From Desulfobulbus sp. (lineage in GTDB: Bacteria > Desulfobacterota > Desulfobulbia > Desulfobulbales > Desulfobulbaceae), in contig DRKH01000382.1 in assembly GCA_011051825.1 (NCBI GenBank), forward strand, positions 1 through 14,880: a stretch of DNA of 14,880 nucleotides. Direction: 5' to 3'. The translations under genes were made by a program, and so were the position numbers. Shown here piece by piece: positions 1 through 7,212 of this stretch. Each line of letters begins with the position of its first letter. Position 1 is the stretch's first letter. The notes under the pieces are model-generated. The model saw only the letters and a program-made list of their open reading frames with translations, was not told the DNA's origin and searched no databases.

Positions 1-126
1 CAGAAACTGTCCACTAAAAAGTCGGCCATTTCACGGATTGAAAACCACGCCGAAGATATCCGGTTGTCTACTATTGAGCGATTTGCAGAGGCAGTAGGTA
101 AGCGGATAGAACTAAATATTGTGTAG
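1..126 (+). CDS. XRE-family helix-turn-helix protein, C-terminal part (HigA-like antitoxin?)
   Basis: The gene enters from the left edge and only its last 41 codons are present, ending in TAG. The visible protein contains KSAISRIEN, the recognition-helix signature of XRE/Cro-CI type DNA-binding domains, followed by a segment (LSTIERFAEAVGK) that fits helices 4 and 5 of that fold, and a short C-terminal strand (IELNIV). Small XRE proteins ending this way are often antitoxins of HigBA/RelE-type pairs, with the toxin gene just upstream; that part lies outside the window, so the antitoxin role is inference. It could also be a stand-alone repressor. What follows is a repeat-rich region, not a partner gene. 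Confidence 0.75.
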   Translation, partial: QKLSTKKSAISRIENHAEDIRLSTIERFAEAVGKRIELNIV

Positions 127-267
127 GTGTATGGTTCGTGAAGTCAGGAAGAAGGTTAACCTTACACGTCTTCGGAGTGCTTGATATTGCCAATGGTTTC
201 CTTATATTCTGTGTGCAGTTGCATGTTTGATTTGGTTGTTCGTTCATGGTAAATGGCAGGGTAAATG

Positions 268-341
268 GGGTCAGAGTAAAATTAAAAACATGGGTATATG
301 TAGATCACTATTTCTTTTTACATTTAATTTTACTCTGACCC
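268..341. repeat. 19-bp perfect inverted repeat GGGTCAGAGT...
   Basis: The arm GGGTCAGAGTAAAATTAAA (268-286) is repeated as its exact reverse complement at 323-341, with a 36-nt spacer. The left arm is preceded by AAATG. The same core (AAATGGGGTCAGA) recurs at 8154-8166, and a reverse-complement partial copy (CTCTGACCCTATTTATT) lies at 361-377. From memory, GGGGTCAGA-type motifs flank REP-associated or IS200-like Y1 transposase genes in many proteobacteria; no transposase gene is present here, so this would be a remnant or a non-autonomous copy. That assignment is inference; the palindrome itself is seen directly. Confidence 0.8.
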
Positions 342-396
342 TATTTATTCTCTATTTATTCTCTGACCCTATTTATTCTATTTATTCCTATTTATT
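333..396 (+). repeat. Short tandem repeat: CTCTGACCCTATTTATT twice, TATTTATT five times
   Basis: CTCTGACCCTATTTATT occurs at 333-349 and again at 361-377. The octamer TATTTATT occurs at 342, 353, 370, 379 and 389. The run begins in the right arm of the inverted repeat and stops directly before the cooS remnant at 399. It looks like slippage or repeated end-duplication of the GGGTCAGAGT repeat family and is too irregular and short to be a CRISPR array. Confidence 0.75.
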
Positions 397-398
397 CG

Positions 399-901
399 GC
401 AAAAGAATTGATCAAGAAAGATATTCTGGTGATTGCCACCGGCTGCGTGACCACGGCCGCCGGCAAGGCTGGGTTGCTGGTGCCCGAGGCATCAGCCAGG
501 CCGGGCCTGCAGGAAATATGCGGCGCACTGGGTATTCCGCCGGTCATTCACATGGGCAGTTGCGTGGATAATGCCCGCATTCTGCAACTCTGCGCTTTGC
601 TGGCGGGTGAACTCGGGGTGGATATCGTCGATCCACCGGTGGCCGCCTTCTCGCCGGAATGGTATTCGGAAAAAGCAGTCGCCATCGGCACCTATGCCGT
701 GGCTACGGGAATTTATACCCACCTAGGGCATCCGTCCAATATCACCGGTTCCAAGATGTCACCGACCTGTCCCTGTCCGGTTTTGATGGTCTGATCGGCG
801 CCTGTTTCGTTATCGAGCCTGACCCATTTAAGGCGGCCGCGCTTATTGATGAGCGGATCACGACAAAACGCAAAGGCCTGGGCCTGGGCCTGTCCACCTG
901 A
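399..901 (+). pseudogene. cooS: Anaerobic Ni-CO dehydrogenase catalytic subunit, 5'-truncated and frameshifted
   Basis: The frame starting at 399 reads AKELIKKDILVIATGC and continues through GIPPVIHMGSCVDNARI and SPEWYSEKAVAIGTY, which are hallmark C-terminal segments of CooS/AcsA. In this family the cysteines of TGC and GSCVDN are C-cluster ligands and the lysine of EKAVAIG is an active-site residue; all are still present. After the GS at about 747-752 the frame breaks: the match resumes one frame over as DVTDLSLSGFDGLIGACFVIEPDP and runs to KRKGLGL with a stop at 901. Loss of one C in a TCC(C)AAG run near 751 explains it. Only the last 165 or so residues of a roughly 630-residue enzyme remain; the N-terminal Fe-S ligands, the C-cluster His and the upstream GCNN cysteine are absent. 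The left edge abuts the repeat cluster. It cannot encode active CODH. Confidence 0.88.
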
Positions 902-912
902 TCCTGTCTTGC

Positions 913-953
913 AAGAACCGAGGAGGCCGACCAGTGCTTCCCGGTTCTTTTTG
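913..953 (+). terminator. Candidate intrinsic terminator after cooS remnant
   Basis: AAGAACCG (913-920) pairs perfectly with CGGTTCTT (942-949), and the right arm is followed by T-rich sequence. The loop is long (21 nt) and the stem only 8 bp, so strength is uncertain. It sits 12 nt after the cooS stop, where a terminator of the original gene would be expected. Confidence 0.4.
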
Positions 954-958
954 TTCTT

Positions 959-1569
959 TCATTCTTTTTTATTCCAGTCCCGCCAAATCTCCGGCAGCTT
1001 TTCCTTCCAGGATTCGGCACCGCCATAGTCAAAGAATTTTCTCACATGTTGGTGTGGATTCCTTCTGCGCCGGGCGTGTTTGATCGGGCACCGGTATTTT
1101 TCGGTACGGCCGATAACCTCGCGGGCATATTCGACCAGACCGTTGCCGTAGCCGAAATATACACACAGTTGACCTTTTCAATCAGGTTCAGGTAGGGCAG
1201 CAGGTAGTGCCGGTCAATGGTAAGATAGTCGCTTCTTCGGACCATTGGGATGGCATAAATTCGAAAACAGATCTGCTGGTACAGGGTGATGGTCAGGTCA
1301 AGGAAGACCAACGGAAGGATCATGCCGCAGATTATCGGGGCAGAGGCAATGGTTGCAATGGGCGCGTTGCGAATATATTGCCAAAGGCCTGGCCGCTGCC
1401 TTTTGTGCAGACGACGTATCTGACGTTCAAAAATAATGCGCCCGCGCCTGACCTGATACTGGAATTTGCTGCGCTTTTCTTTGAGCAGTAGGTCAAGCTC
1501 CTGTTCCAGTTCCTGTTGGGCCTTTCTGGCCCTGGTCACCAATTCTTCCAGTGTTGTTGAGTCCTTCAT
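959..1569 (-). pseudogene. Conserved hypothetical membrane-associated protein, frameshifted near 1158
   Basis: From ATG at 1569 (GGGAG eight bases upstream) the first part reads as a charged, coiled-coil-like N-terminus (LEELVTRARKAQQELEQEL), a hydrophobic stretch (IATIASAPIICGMILPLVFLDLTITLYQQI) and RHYLLPYLNLIEKVNCVY. I recall a widespread uncharacterised proteobacterial family with this layout that continues GYANGL...ARTEQYWCPIKHARR...FDYGDAE. Here the open frame after NCVY is unrelated and stops at 1042. In another frame the family sequence continues: FGYGNGLVEYAREVIGRTEK, CPIKHARR, FFDYGGAESW, ending at 959. Two extra bases (a TA duplicate around 1157-1160) account for it; removing them gives about 202 residues. 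Function is unknown. It may be a true pseudogene or a sequencing error. Confidence 0.78.
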
Positions 1570-1669
1570 CTTCTACGCTCCCGGAGTGTTTGATCGGTGC
1601 ATCTGAGGGAAATGATCCTTCTGGATGGATAAGGTTCATGCCGGCGTCTGTCAAGATGGGACAGGGTTA

Positions 1670-1739
1670 ATGGAGTGAAAGAGCTGCTCGTAAAAGGCTC
1701 AAGGCCGGACCGGGGAATGTATCCAGCGGAAAGAGCCAT
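1670..1739 (+). repeat. Dispersed intergenic repeat, copy 1 (module left flank)
   Basis: This stretch aligns without gaps to 6051-6120, about 53 of 70 bases identical by hand count and 35 of 42 in the core (1698-1739, CTCAAGGCCGGACC ... CCAGCGGAAAGAGCCAT). Both copies have the same orientation and each lies just beyond the stop codon of one gene of the divergent M48/DUF4153 pair. Confidence 0.8.
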
Positions 1740-1816
1740 TATGTCTATAACCATTTGCCTGGGTGTCAGTAGATGATTGGTGTAATCATAGAAATTCACG
1801 GCGATCCGGTCTTGGG

Positions 1817-4045
1817 TCACTTGGTTTTCTCAAGCTGCAATGCCCGTTGCAGGTATTGGTCTGCCAATTCCTGATTGCCCTGTTTTTTCATTACGGCTGC
1901 CAGTTCTTTTAGACCGTACGCAAGTTTGAAAGAATCCCTGCCATAGAGATTTTCTTCCAGATGCAGGGCTTGTCGCAATTCGTGCTCCGCCTTATCCGGC
2001 ATATTTTGCAGTCGATAACTTTCAGCAAGACCATAGCGGCAGCCGATAGGAATATACTCCTCAATCTCAGGCCCCATATTCATACATTCTGTGTAGACTT
2101 TTTTCGCCTCGTGGTATTTTTTCAGATCACGCAGCAGGGTGGCCAGTTCATAGAGGGCATTGCCGTACTCATTTCCGGCCGCGCCTTTTTTCTCCCTGAT
2201 AAGTCTAACCGCTTCCGTAAGCAGGTCCTCTGCCCTATCAGGAAGGGCAGCTTCCATATACATTCCGGCAAGCAGAGAAAAAATGTCTTCTGAAGGGGTA
2301 GCATCAGGAGGGCTCTGCCGGTAAAGATGGACAATTTTTTGATAGTATCCAATTTTTTCGTCATTGCTGCCGGCAAGCGCGGCCAGACTGTACAGTGTTC
2401 GACTGTGATTGTACGCGCTGTCCCCTGCCTGCTGTTGCAGGGATTCCAGTGATGTGTAAATACGTCGCGCTTCATCTTTCCGGTGCTGATGCAATCGAAT
2501 TGCGGCAAGCAGGCGCCATTCCGCCATGCGATGGAGGTTGTCGGCGCCGTACAGTTCCCTGCCGATTCTTCCGGCTCGAAGGATATATTGTTCAGCCTGG
2601 GCAACATTGTTTTGCCTGAACGCGCATTGGGCAAGATCTTTCAGGCTGATATAGGTATGATGATCAATCTCACCAATTTTCTGCAGCGACAGATCAAGAC
2701 TCTGGTGGATGGTCTGCGCGGCCTGTTTATAGTTATGGTTATTATACTGCTGGTGATAACGCTTATGCAGGGTCTTCCACTGGCTGACCGCAGAGGGGAA
2801 CAGGGTTGACCAGCCAATTTGAAACAGTACTCCTAACACCATAAAGGGCACCAGGGTGAGAATAAACCGGCGCACCCGTTTTCTCTTGATGGAGAACTTT
2901 CCATTTTCCACCATCTCCCGGCGCTCATCCAGGTCAAGATGACCGTGATCATGTTTTTTGCAGAAATCCTGGTCTGTTCCGTTGAGCCGGGTGATACGTT
3001 TTATGCCGGAGAGCAGGCAGGGATACAGGTCAGGGGCTGAATTCTTGACAAAAGCATCGGCAACAAATTCCCCTTTCAGGCGCAGTCGTTTAAATACCGT
3101 CGAAAATCCCACAAGCCCAAAAATCAACACTCCAAAACTCACCAACGGATTGGCAAACAGGTCAGCCTGTGCCGGCACGACCCAGGCCACCATGAGAAAG
3201 GGAAGAACCTGGACGAGTCTGTGGCGACAGGGAACATATCTTTTATCCCTGAGATGGCCGATTTCATGGAGCAGAACCGCCTGAATCTCTTTTTCGGAGA
3301 GATGAGACAGTAAATCCAGTCCCACCATAATGCACATTTGCGGATACAGGGCCAGTGCGTTACGAAATCCCGTCCCCAGGAGAATGAGTGGATATTTACC
3401 TCGGGCGGCAACAAATTCCTTGAGCATCCGAAAACACTTTGTCTGGTGTTCAGAAAGAGTTTCAGGAGGAACCGCCATCGCGCACAAATGGTGACCATAT
3501 TCGGCCATCAGCCACTCCAGAACAAAATAACAAAGCAGAGCAAGGGTAACCGGTCCCCAGAAAATGGTGTGCGTCCTAATTGCGACCACGGGCACCTGCA
3601 GAAAAATTACCAGCCAGAGCAGTGGTGCTGTTAGTAGTGAAAACCAGTAATACCCTCTGACGTGGGCATAAAGCGGCGCAGGATCTTCAGCCTCCCGGAC
3701 ATAGACAAGCCAACCGCCGGCAAGAGAAATGATAATCCCTGCATGGAAAAGAAAAAGAGCAATAACCTGAAATAGAGGTCTGTACACCGCCCCATTTGCC
3801 GAAGCGGCAACGGAAAAACAGATCAATACAACTGTTATGATATAGGCAGAGAGCAACCCTGTGCCAAGGGATTTGCGGCGCAAAGATGCAAATCGGGCTG
3901 CCAGAAAAATTGTCAGCAGATAGATCCCGGAAACAGCAGCAAAAAGAAGGAGCACACGACTTAAAAAACCGTTATTGTAGTCGACCGACCAGACTGTCTC
4001 TGGAAAAACAGCAGTGGTCCATTGCCCTGTTTGCGGTAAAAACAT
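1817..4045 (-). CDS. M48-type membrane zinc metallopeptidase with C-terminal TPR region
   Basis: A 742-residue protein from ATG 4045 (AGGGA eight bases upstream); an upstream TTG at 4162 in the same frame lacks support. The N-terminal third carries about four or five hydrophobic segments. Residues about 260-264 are HEIGH, the zinc-binding HExxH motif, preceded by LSEKEIQAVLL as is typical of M48/M56 enzymes; the third ligand is probably the Glu of GEFVAD near 326. DLDERREMVENG near 370 matches the segment that follows the catalytic core in this group. A further membrane segment lies near 395-413, after which about 330 residues are helical repeats (for example ALYELATLLRDLKKYHEAKK, SYRLQNMPDKAEHELRQAL), which look like tetratricopeptide repeats. 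Predicted: an inner-membrane protease with a TPR docking domain; substrate unknown. It is divergent from the DUF4153 gene, with a 198-base shared upstream region. Confidence 0.85.
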   Translation of the reverse strand: MFLPQTGQWTTAVFPETVWSVDYNNGFLSRVLLLFAAVSGIYLLTIFLAARFASLRRKSLGTGLLSAYIITVVLICFSVAASANGAVYRPLFQVIALFLFHAGIIISLAGGWLVYVREAEDPAPLYAHVRGYYWFSLLTAPLLWLVIFLQVPVVAIRTHTIFWGPVTLALLCYFVLEWLMAEYGHHLCAMAVPPETLSEHQTKCFRMLKEFVAARGKYPLILLGTGFRNALALYPQMCIMVGLDLLSHLSEKEIQAVLLHEIGHLRDKRYVPCRHRLVQVLPFLMVAWVVPAQADLFANPLVSFGVLIFGLVGFSTVFKRLRLKGEFVADAFVKNSAPDLYPCLLSGIKRITRLNGTDQDFCKKHDHGHLDLDERREMVENGKFSIKRKRVRRFILTLVPFMVLGVLFQIGWSTLFPSAVSQWKTLHKRYHQQYNNHNYKQAAQTIHQSLDLSLQKIGEIDHHTYISLKDLAQCAFRQNNVAQAEQYILRAGRIGRELYGADNLHRMAEWRLLAAIRLHQHRKDEARRIYTSLESLQQQAGDSAYNHSRTLYSLAALAGSNDEKIGYYQKIVHLYRQSPPDATPSEDIFSLLAGMYMEAALPDRAEDLLTEAVRLIREKKGAAGNEYGNALYELATLLRDLKKYHEAKKVYTECMNMGPEIEEYIPIGCRYGLAESYRLQNMPDKAEHELRQALHLEENLYGRDSFKLAYGLKELAAVMKKQGNQELADQYLQRALQLEKTK

Positions 4046-4243
4046 AGAAGATTTCCCTGAAAGTATACCAAGTAGTTGAAGAGGCCGTCCCCAATAAAAA
4101 TTGCCGGAGACCAAACGTGTTTTACCCACATGACAAGGGACAATCAGACCCAGAAAAAACAAATAAATATCCTCACCGGAACAGCATGGAAACGAGGCTC
4201 TATCTGACCGGCAGCCTCCCTGTTAACTGTTGGAGAGAATGTT

Positions 4244-6028
4244 ATGTATGATACTACAACAGATCAGCCGGTAAGATCAAATGTGACCGTTTTTATCCTG
4301 TCCGGATTTATTCAGGGGCTGGCCTGCCGGCTGGCTCTAGAGTACTGGCCCCGGTCCAATCAGTTTCAGACGGCACTTCTTCCGGCCGCAATAATCGGTA
4401 TAGTCATATTCTGCTTTATCCTGCAGATGAGTGTAAGTGAACAGAGAAGGCACGGAAGTCTCCCGGCCGCTCTTGGTATCGGCGGCCTGTTTGCCCTGCT
4501 CGCGTTATGGTATATTCTGCAGCTTCCCGACACCACAACCCACCCCAACAGCTGGAAGGGTGTGGTCACGGTCAGTTCCATACTGGGGGGGACACTACTG
4601 CTCTATTCTATGCTTCCCTTTGTCCAGTCATGGCCGGACAGAGAACATGGCCGCTACCGCTACACCGATCTTTTCCGTCACAGTTGGGACAATTTTTTTG
4701 TGCTGCTGGTGGCTGTCCTGCTGACCGGCGCCTACTGGCTCCTTATTGTCCTCTGGGTTATGCTCTTCAAAATGGTCGGCATAACCCTGTTCAATGATAT
4801 TTTCTTCAACGCAACTTTTGCCTGGCTCAGTTTACCGGTCGTCTTTGCTCTTGGAATACGCATCGGCCTTACCCATGACCGGATAATTACTGCTCTGCGC
4901 CGGATTGTTCTCTCCCTGTGCGGATGGCTCATGCCGCTCCTGGCCCTGATTACCCTGCTTTTCGGCGCCAGCCTGCCCTTTACCGGTCTCAGGCCTGTCT
5001 GGAATACAGGCTATTCCACTCCAATACTGCTCTGCCTGATTGGCGCAAACATTGTCTTGCTCAACGGCATTTTTCAGGACGGCGGCAATCAAGTCCGCTA
5101 TCCGGCCCCGCTCCTGCGTCTCATCGAAATGGCCATGCTCCTGATGCCTGTTTTCGCGCTTCTTGGCGCTTACTCCACCTGGCTCCGAATCAACCAGTAC
5201 GGCCTGTCGCCTAAACGGATTTATCTTGTGCTCCTGCTCGGCATTGCCTGCAGCTACAGTTTTGCCTATGCATTTGCCGTCTTCCGAAGGAACAAACCCT
5301 GGATGGGGGCAATCCGACCAGCGAACACCGCCATCGCTCTGCTCGTCTGCCTCTGTATTATCCTGGTCCACAGCCCATTGATCAACCCGGTTGCCATAAG
5401 CACCCGCTATCAGCTGCACCGTCTTTTCTCCGGCAGGATCAAGCCTGAGAAGTTTGATTTTGGCGCCCTGAAATTTCAATTCGGCATTCCCGGAGAAAAA
5501 GCCCTGCAGAAACTTGCAGACCTGCCCGCGGATACACCGTTATTGAAAAAAATTGCCGGCCAACTGGCGGCGGTCAACAGGGCAGACAACTATTACAGCT
5601 GGAAAGAGCAACAGAGAAAAAATCAACATTTTGTCCCGCCGAAAATCACCCTGCTTGGAGACGACAATATCTCACTGCAGGGGCTTGCCGGGGCAATTGA
5701 ACAAGAACAGTGTCAGACACAGCCATGTGTCCTTTATCCCGTTGATCTTGACCAGGACAACCAGAAAGAGCTGATTCTCGTCGATACAACGAATTACCTG
5801 CACCAGATGGTCCTCTTTGCCAGAGATGACAACGGTAACTGGCGGAAACAAGGTGTTCTTGGCGGCTCAACATATTCCGAAAAACAGAAAGAGCTGGTGG
5901 AGCAGCTCAAAACAGTGAAGGCCCGTCCTGTCCCGGCCCGGTATCAATCCCTGCAACTCGGCAAAACCGTGTATCATTTTGTCCCGGAAAGGCTCACCGA
6001 AACCGTCACAACCAACAGAAAAAAATAA
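4244..6028 (+). CDS. DUF4153 family polytopic membrane protein
   Basis: A 594-residue protein starting at ATG 4244, six bases after GGAGAG. Roughly the first 390 residues form ten or more hydrophobic segments. The block DLFRHSWDNFF, then LPVVFALGIRIGLTH, then RIYLVLLLGIACSYSFAYAF and LINPVAISTRYQLHRLFSGR, is the pattern I recognise as DUF4153, an uncharacterised bacterial membrane family. The last 190 or so residues are soluble, with a VDLDQDNQKELILVD segment resembling the acidic strand-turn found in calcium-binding beta-propeller-type repeats; this may be periplasmic. Function is unknown. Its divergent partner is a membrane protease, which suggests, only by position, a shared envelope role. 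Confidence 0.85.
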   Translation: MYDTTTDQPVRSNVTVFILSGFIQGLACRLALEYWPRSNQFQTALLPAAIIGIVIFCFILQMSVSEQRRHGSLPAALGIGGLFALLALWYILQLPDTTTHPNSWKGVVTVSSILGGTLLLYSMLPFVQSWPDREHGRYRYTDLFRHSWDNFFVLLVAVLLTGAYWLLIVLWVMLFKMVGITLFNDIFFNATFAWLSLPVVFALGIRIGLTHDRIITALRRIVLSLCGWLMPLLALITLLFGASLPFTGLRPVWNTGYSTPILLCLIGANIVLLNGIFQDGGNQVRYPAPLLRLIEMAMLLMPVFALLGAYSTWLRINQYGLSPKRIYLVLLLGIACSYSFAYAFAVFRRNKPWMGAIRPANTAIALLVCLCIILVHSPLINPVAISTRYQLHRLFSGRIKPEKFDFGALKFQFGIPGEKALQKLADLPADTPLLKKIAGQLAAVNRADNYYSWKEQQRKNQHFVPPKITLLGDDNISLQGLAGAIEQEQCQTQPCVLYPVDLDQDNQKELILVDTTNYLHQMVLFARDDNGNWRKQGVLGGSTYSEKQKELVEQLKTVKARPVPARYQSLQLGKTVYHFVPERLTETVTTNRKK

Positions 6029-6076
6029 TTTTTGGGGCAGGACCTGGTCAGTTGAGAAAAAGGGCTGCCCCAAAAA
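6029..6076. repeat. 12-bp perfect inverted repeat just after DUF4153 stop
   Basis: TTTTTGGGGCAG (6029-6040) and CTGCCCCAAAAA (6065-6076) are exact reverse complements with a 24-nt loop, starting on the base after the TAA. The T-run is on the left and the A-run on the right, the wrong order for a standard terminator in either direction, so the role may be transcript 3' end protection. Confidence 0.7.
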
Positions 6077-6120
6077 AACTCAAGGCCAGACCAGCGAGTT
6101 TTTCCAGCGGAAAGATCCAT
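6051..6120 (+). repeat. Dispersed intergenic repeat, copy 2 (module right flank)
   Basis: Second copy of the repeat at 1670-1739 in direct orientation; the core 6079-6120 (CTCAAGGCCAGACC ... CCAGCGGAAAGATCCAT) is the best-conserved part. It is followed at once by the perfect palindrome CTGCCGGCAG (6122-6131). Confidence 0.8.
6074..6102. terminator. Candidate bidirectional terminator between convergent genes
   Basis: AAAAACTC and GAGTTTTT are perfect reverse complements around a 14-nt loop (AAGGCCAGACCAGC). With an A-run on the left and T-run on the right it could end transcription from both the DUF4153 gene and the oppositely directed signal peptidase gene. The stem is A/T rich, so strength is doubtful. 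Its left arm shares the A-run with the preceding inverted repeat, so the two hairpins cannot form together. Confidence 0.45.
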
Positions 6121-6189
6121 CCTGCCGGCAGAGATTGTATGGAGTGTTTGTTGATAACTGCAGAAATCTTATTTGAGCCCTTTTACTTT

Positions 6190-7041
6190 TTATTCGATAA
6201 TAGTACCGATACGTTTCCATCGAACATTAGAATCATCTTTATCCCATGACCAGTAAATATTAACAGCTTTTCCTCTTATCGAGGATTCCTCTAGAAATCC
6301 CCAAAATCTGCTGTCATAGCTGTTGTCTCGGTTATCACCCATGACAAAGACTTTTCCTTCCGGAATGATTACCGGACCAAAATTATCTCTTGGCCCCATG
6401 TCTCGGGGAATTATTCTTGGATCAAAATGGTATGCATAAGATTCTTGAAGAGGGATTCCATTAATAATTAATTCTTTATCTCTCAACTCTATGGTCTCAC
6501 CGGCTGTTGCGACAATTCGTTTTATGTAATCTTTAGTAGGTTCTTTGGGAAAAGGAAAAATGACAATGTCACCCTTCTTTGGTTCTGATATTTTATAAAT
6601 GAACTTATTTGCAATGATATGGTCACCACTAAGAAGAGTTTCCAACATTGCCCCAGAAGGAATTTTGTAGGCTTGGGCAATATTGTTTTTAACCGTCATT
6701 TCGACAAATGGTTGTATTATGACTGAGGTGACAAGCCAGTAACCAAGGTAAACATACCATCTGTTAATTTTTTTCAAAGGATACGAAACGTTATGTTCTT
6801 TGGCTCCCTTTATGGCGTCAACTATGCAAAAAATAAAATAGGATAGGCCTGTAATAGCTACCATTATGAATCCGATTGGAGCGTAAACAAGGAAGGACGC
6901 AAAGCCTATTATCAAGAACAATTGAGCAATAACAAAAAGGATTATACCCTTTTTTATTTCACCAAAATACAGATGTCCCAGTCCCACAGCAAAAAAAGTT
7001 AGTAAAGCTGCAATCCATGGCTTACGCGGTTTGTCTTTCAA
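6190..7041 (-). CDS. lepB: Signal peptidase I with extra N-terminal membrane domain
   Basis: 283 residues. The start is TTG at 7041, chosen because a perfect AGGAGG stands eight bases upstream. The C-terminal half is a complete S26 signal peptidase core: IPSGAM with the predicted nucleophile Ser129, the general-base Lys174 in YIKRIVATAGETIE, and the GDNRDNSYDSRFWG box at 235-248. It would cleave signal peptides of exported preproteins on the outer face of the inner membrane. The first 120 residues are unusual for LepB: WIAALLTFFAVGLGHLYFGEIKKG and three or so further hydrophobic stretches resemble TM2-like small membrane domains. PSGAM replaces the commoner PSGSM. The gene is visibly AT-richer than the neighbours. 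It may be a dedicated second peptidase rather than the main LepB; the adjacent pseudopilin-like gene hints at this. Confidence 0.9.
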   Translation of the reverse strand: MKDKPRKPWIAALLTFFAVGLGHLYFGEIKKGIILFVIAQLFLIIGFASFLVYAPIGFIMVAITGLSYFIFCIVDAIKGAKEHNVSYPLKKINRWYVYLGYWLVTSVIIQPFVEMTVKNNIAQAYKIPSGAMLETLLSGDHIIANKFIYKISEPKKGDIVIFPFPKEPTKDYIKRIVATAGETIELRDKELIINGIPLQESYAYHFDPRIIPRDMGPRDNFGPVIIPEGKVFVMGDNRDNSYDSRFWGFLEESSIRGKAVNIYWSWDKDDSNVRWKRIGTIIE

Positions 7042-7212
7042 TTATCTTGCCTCCTGTTTCGGGAACTAGGTCGGAAGATCAGGGTTGCTCAAGATGTTTG
7101 CATTTGGCGAGGTATCTACAACAGTATTATCACAGCATAATGTCTGCAAATTTTGTGGATGGCAATTCAATTCTTTCCACCGCGCAGTATACTCCGGGAC
7201 TGCAAGTGGTAA

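Larger units (their letters stand above)
127..398. other. Intergenic region with repeat cluster, no gene
   Basis: No credible coding frame was found between the HTH gene and the cooS remnant. The left half has a perfect 10-bp palindrome AGGTTAACCT near position 152 and otherwise nothing recognisable. The right half (from about 251) is entirely repeat sequence: an inverted repeat and a run of TATTTATT units, listed separately. The repeat cluster ends exactly where recognisable cooS coding sequence starts. Confidence 0.6.

Noticed and set aside
333..396. Possible CRISPR or satellite array of TATTTATT
   Set aside because: Units are 8-11 bases with irregular 0-9 base gaps and no unique spacers.
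1566..1820. 84-residue minus-strand frame beginning with GTG overlapping the M48 stop
   Set aside because: The 4-bp overlap looks like translational coupling, but the protein has no recognisable domain, most of it crosses the dispersed repeat, and its end overlaps the start of the next gene. Probably untranslated sequence.
4046..4243. Divergent promoters between the M48 and DUF4153 genes
   Set aside because: They must exist, but no convincing -35/-10 pair with proper spacing could be picked on either strand.
4832..5479. 215-residue minus-strand frame
   Set aside because: Antisense to the membrane segments of the DUF4153 protein; the reverse complement of hydrophobic codons gives charged Glu/Gln/Lys-rich peptides.
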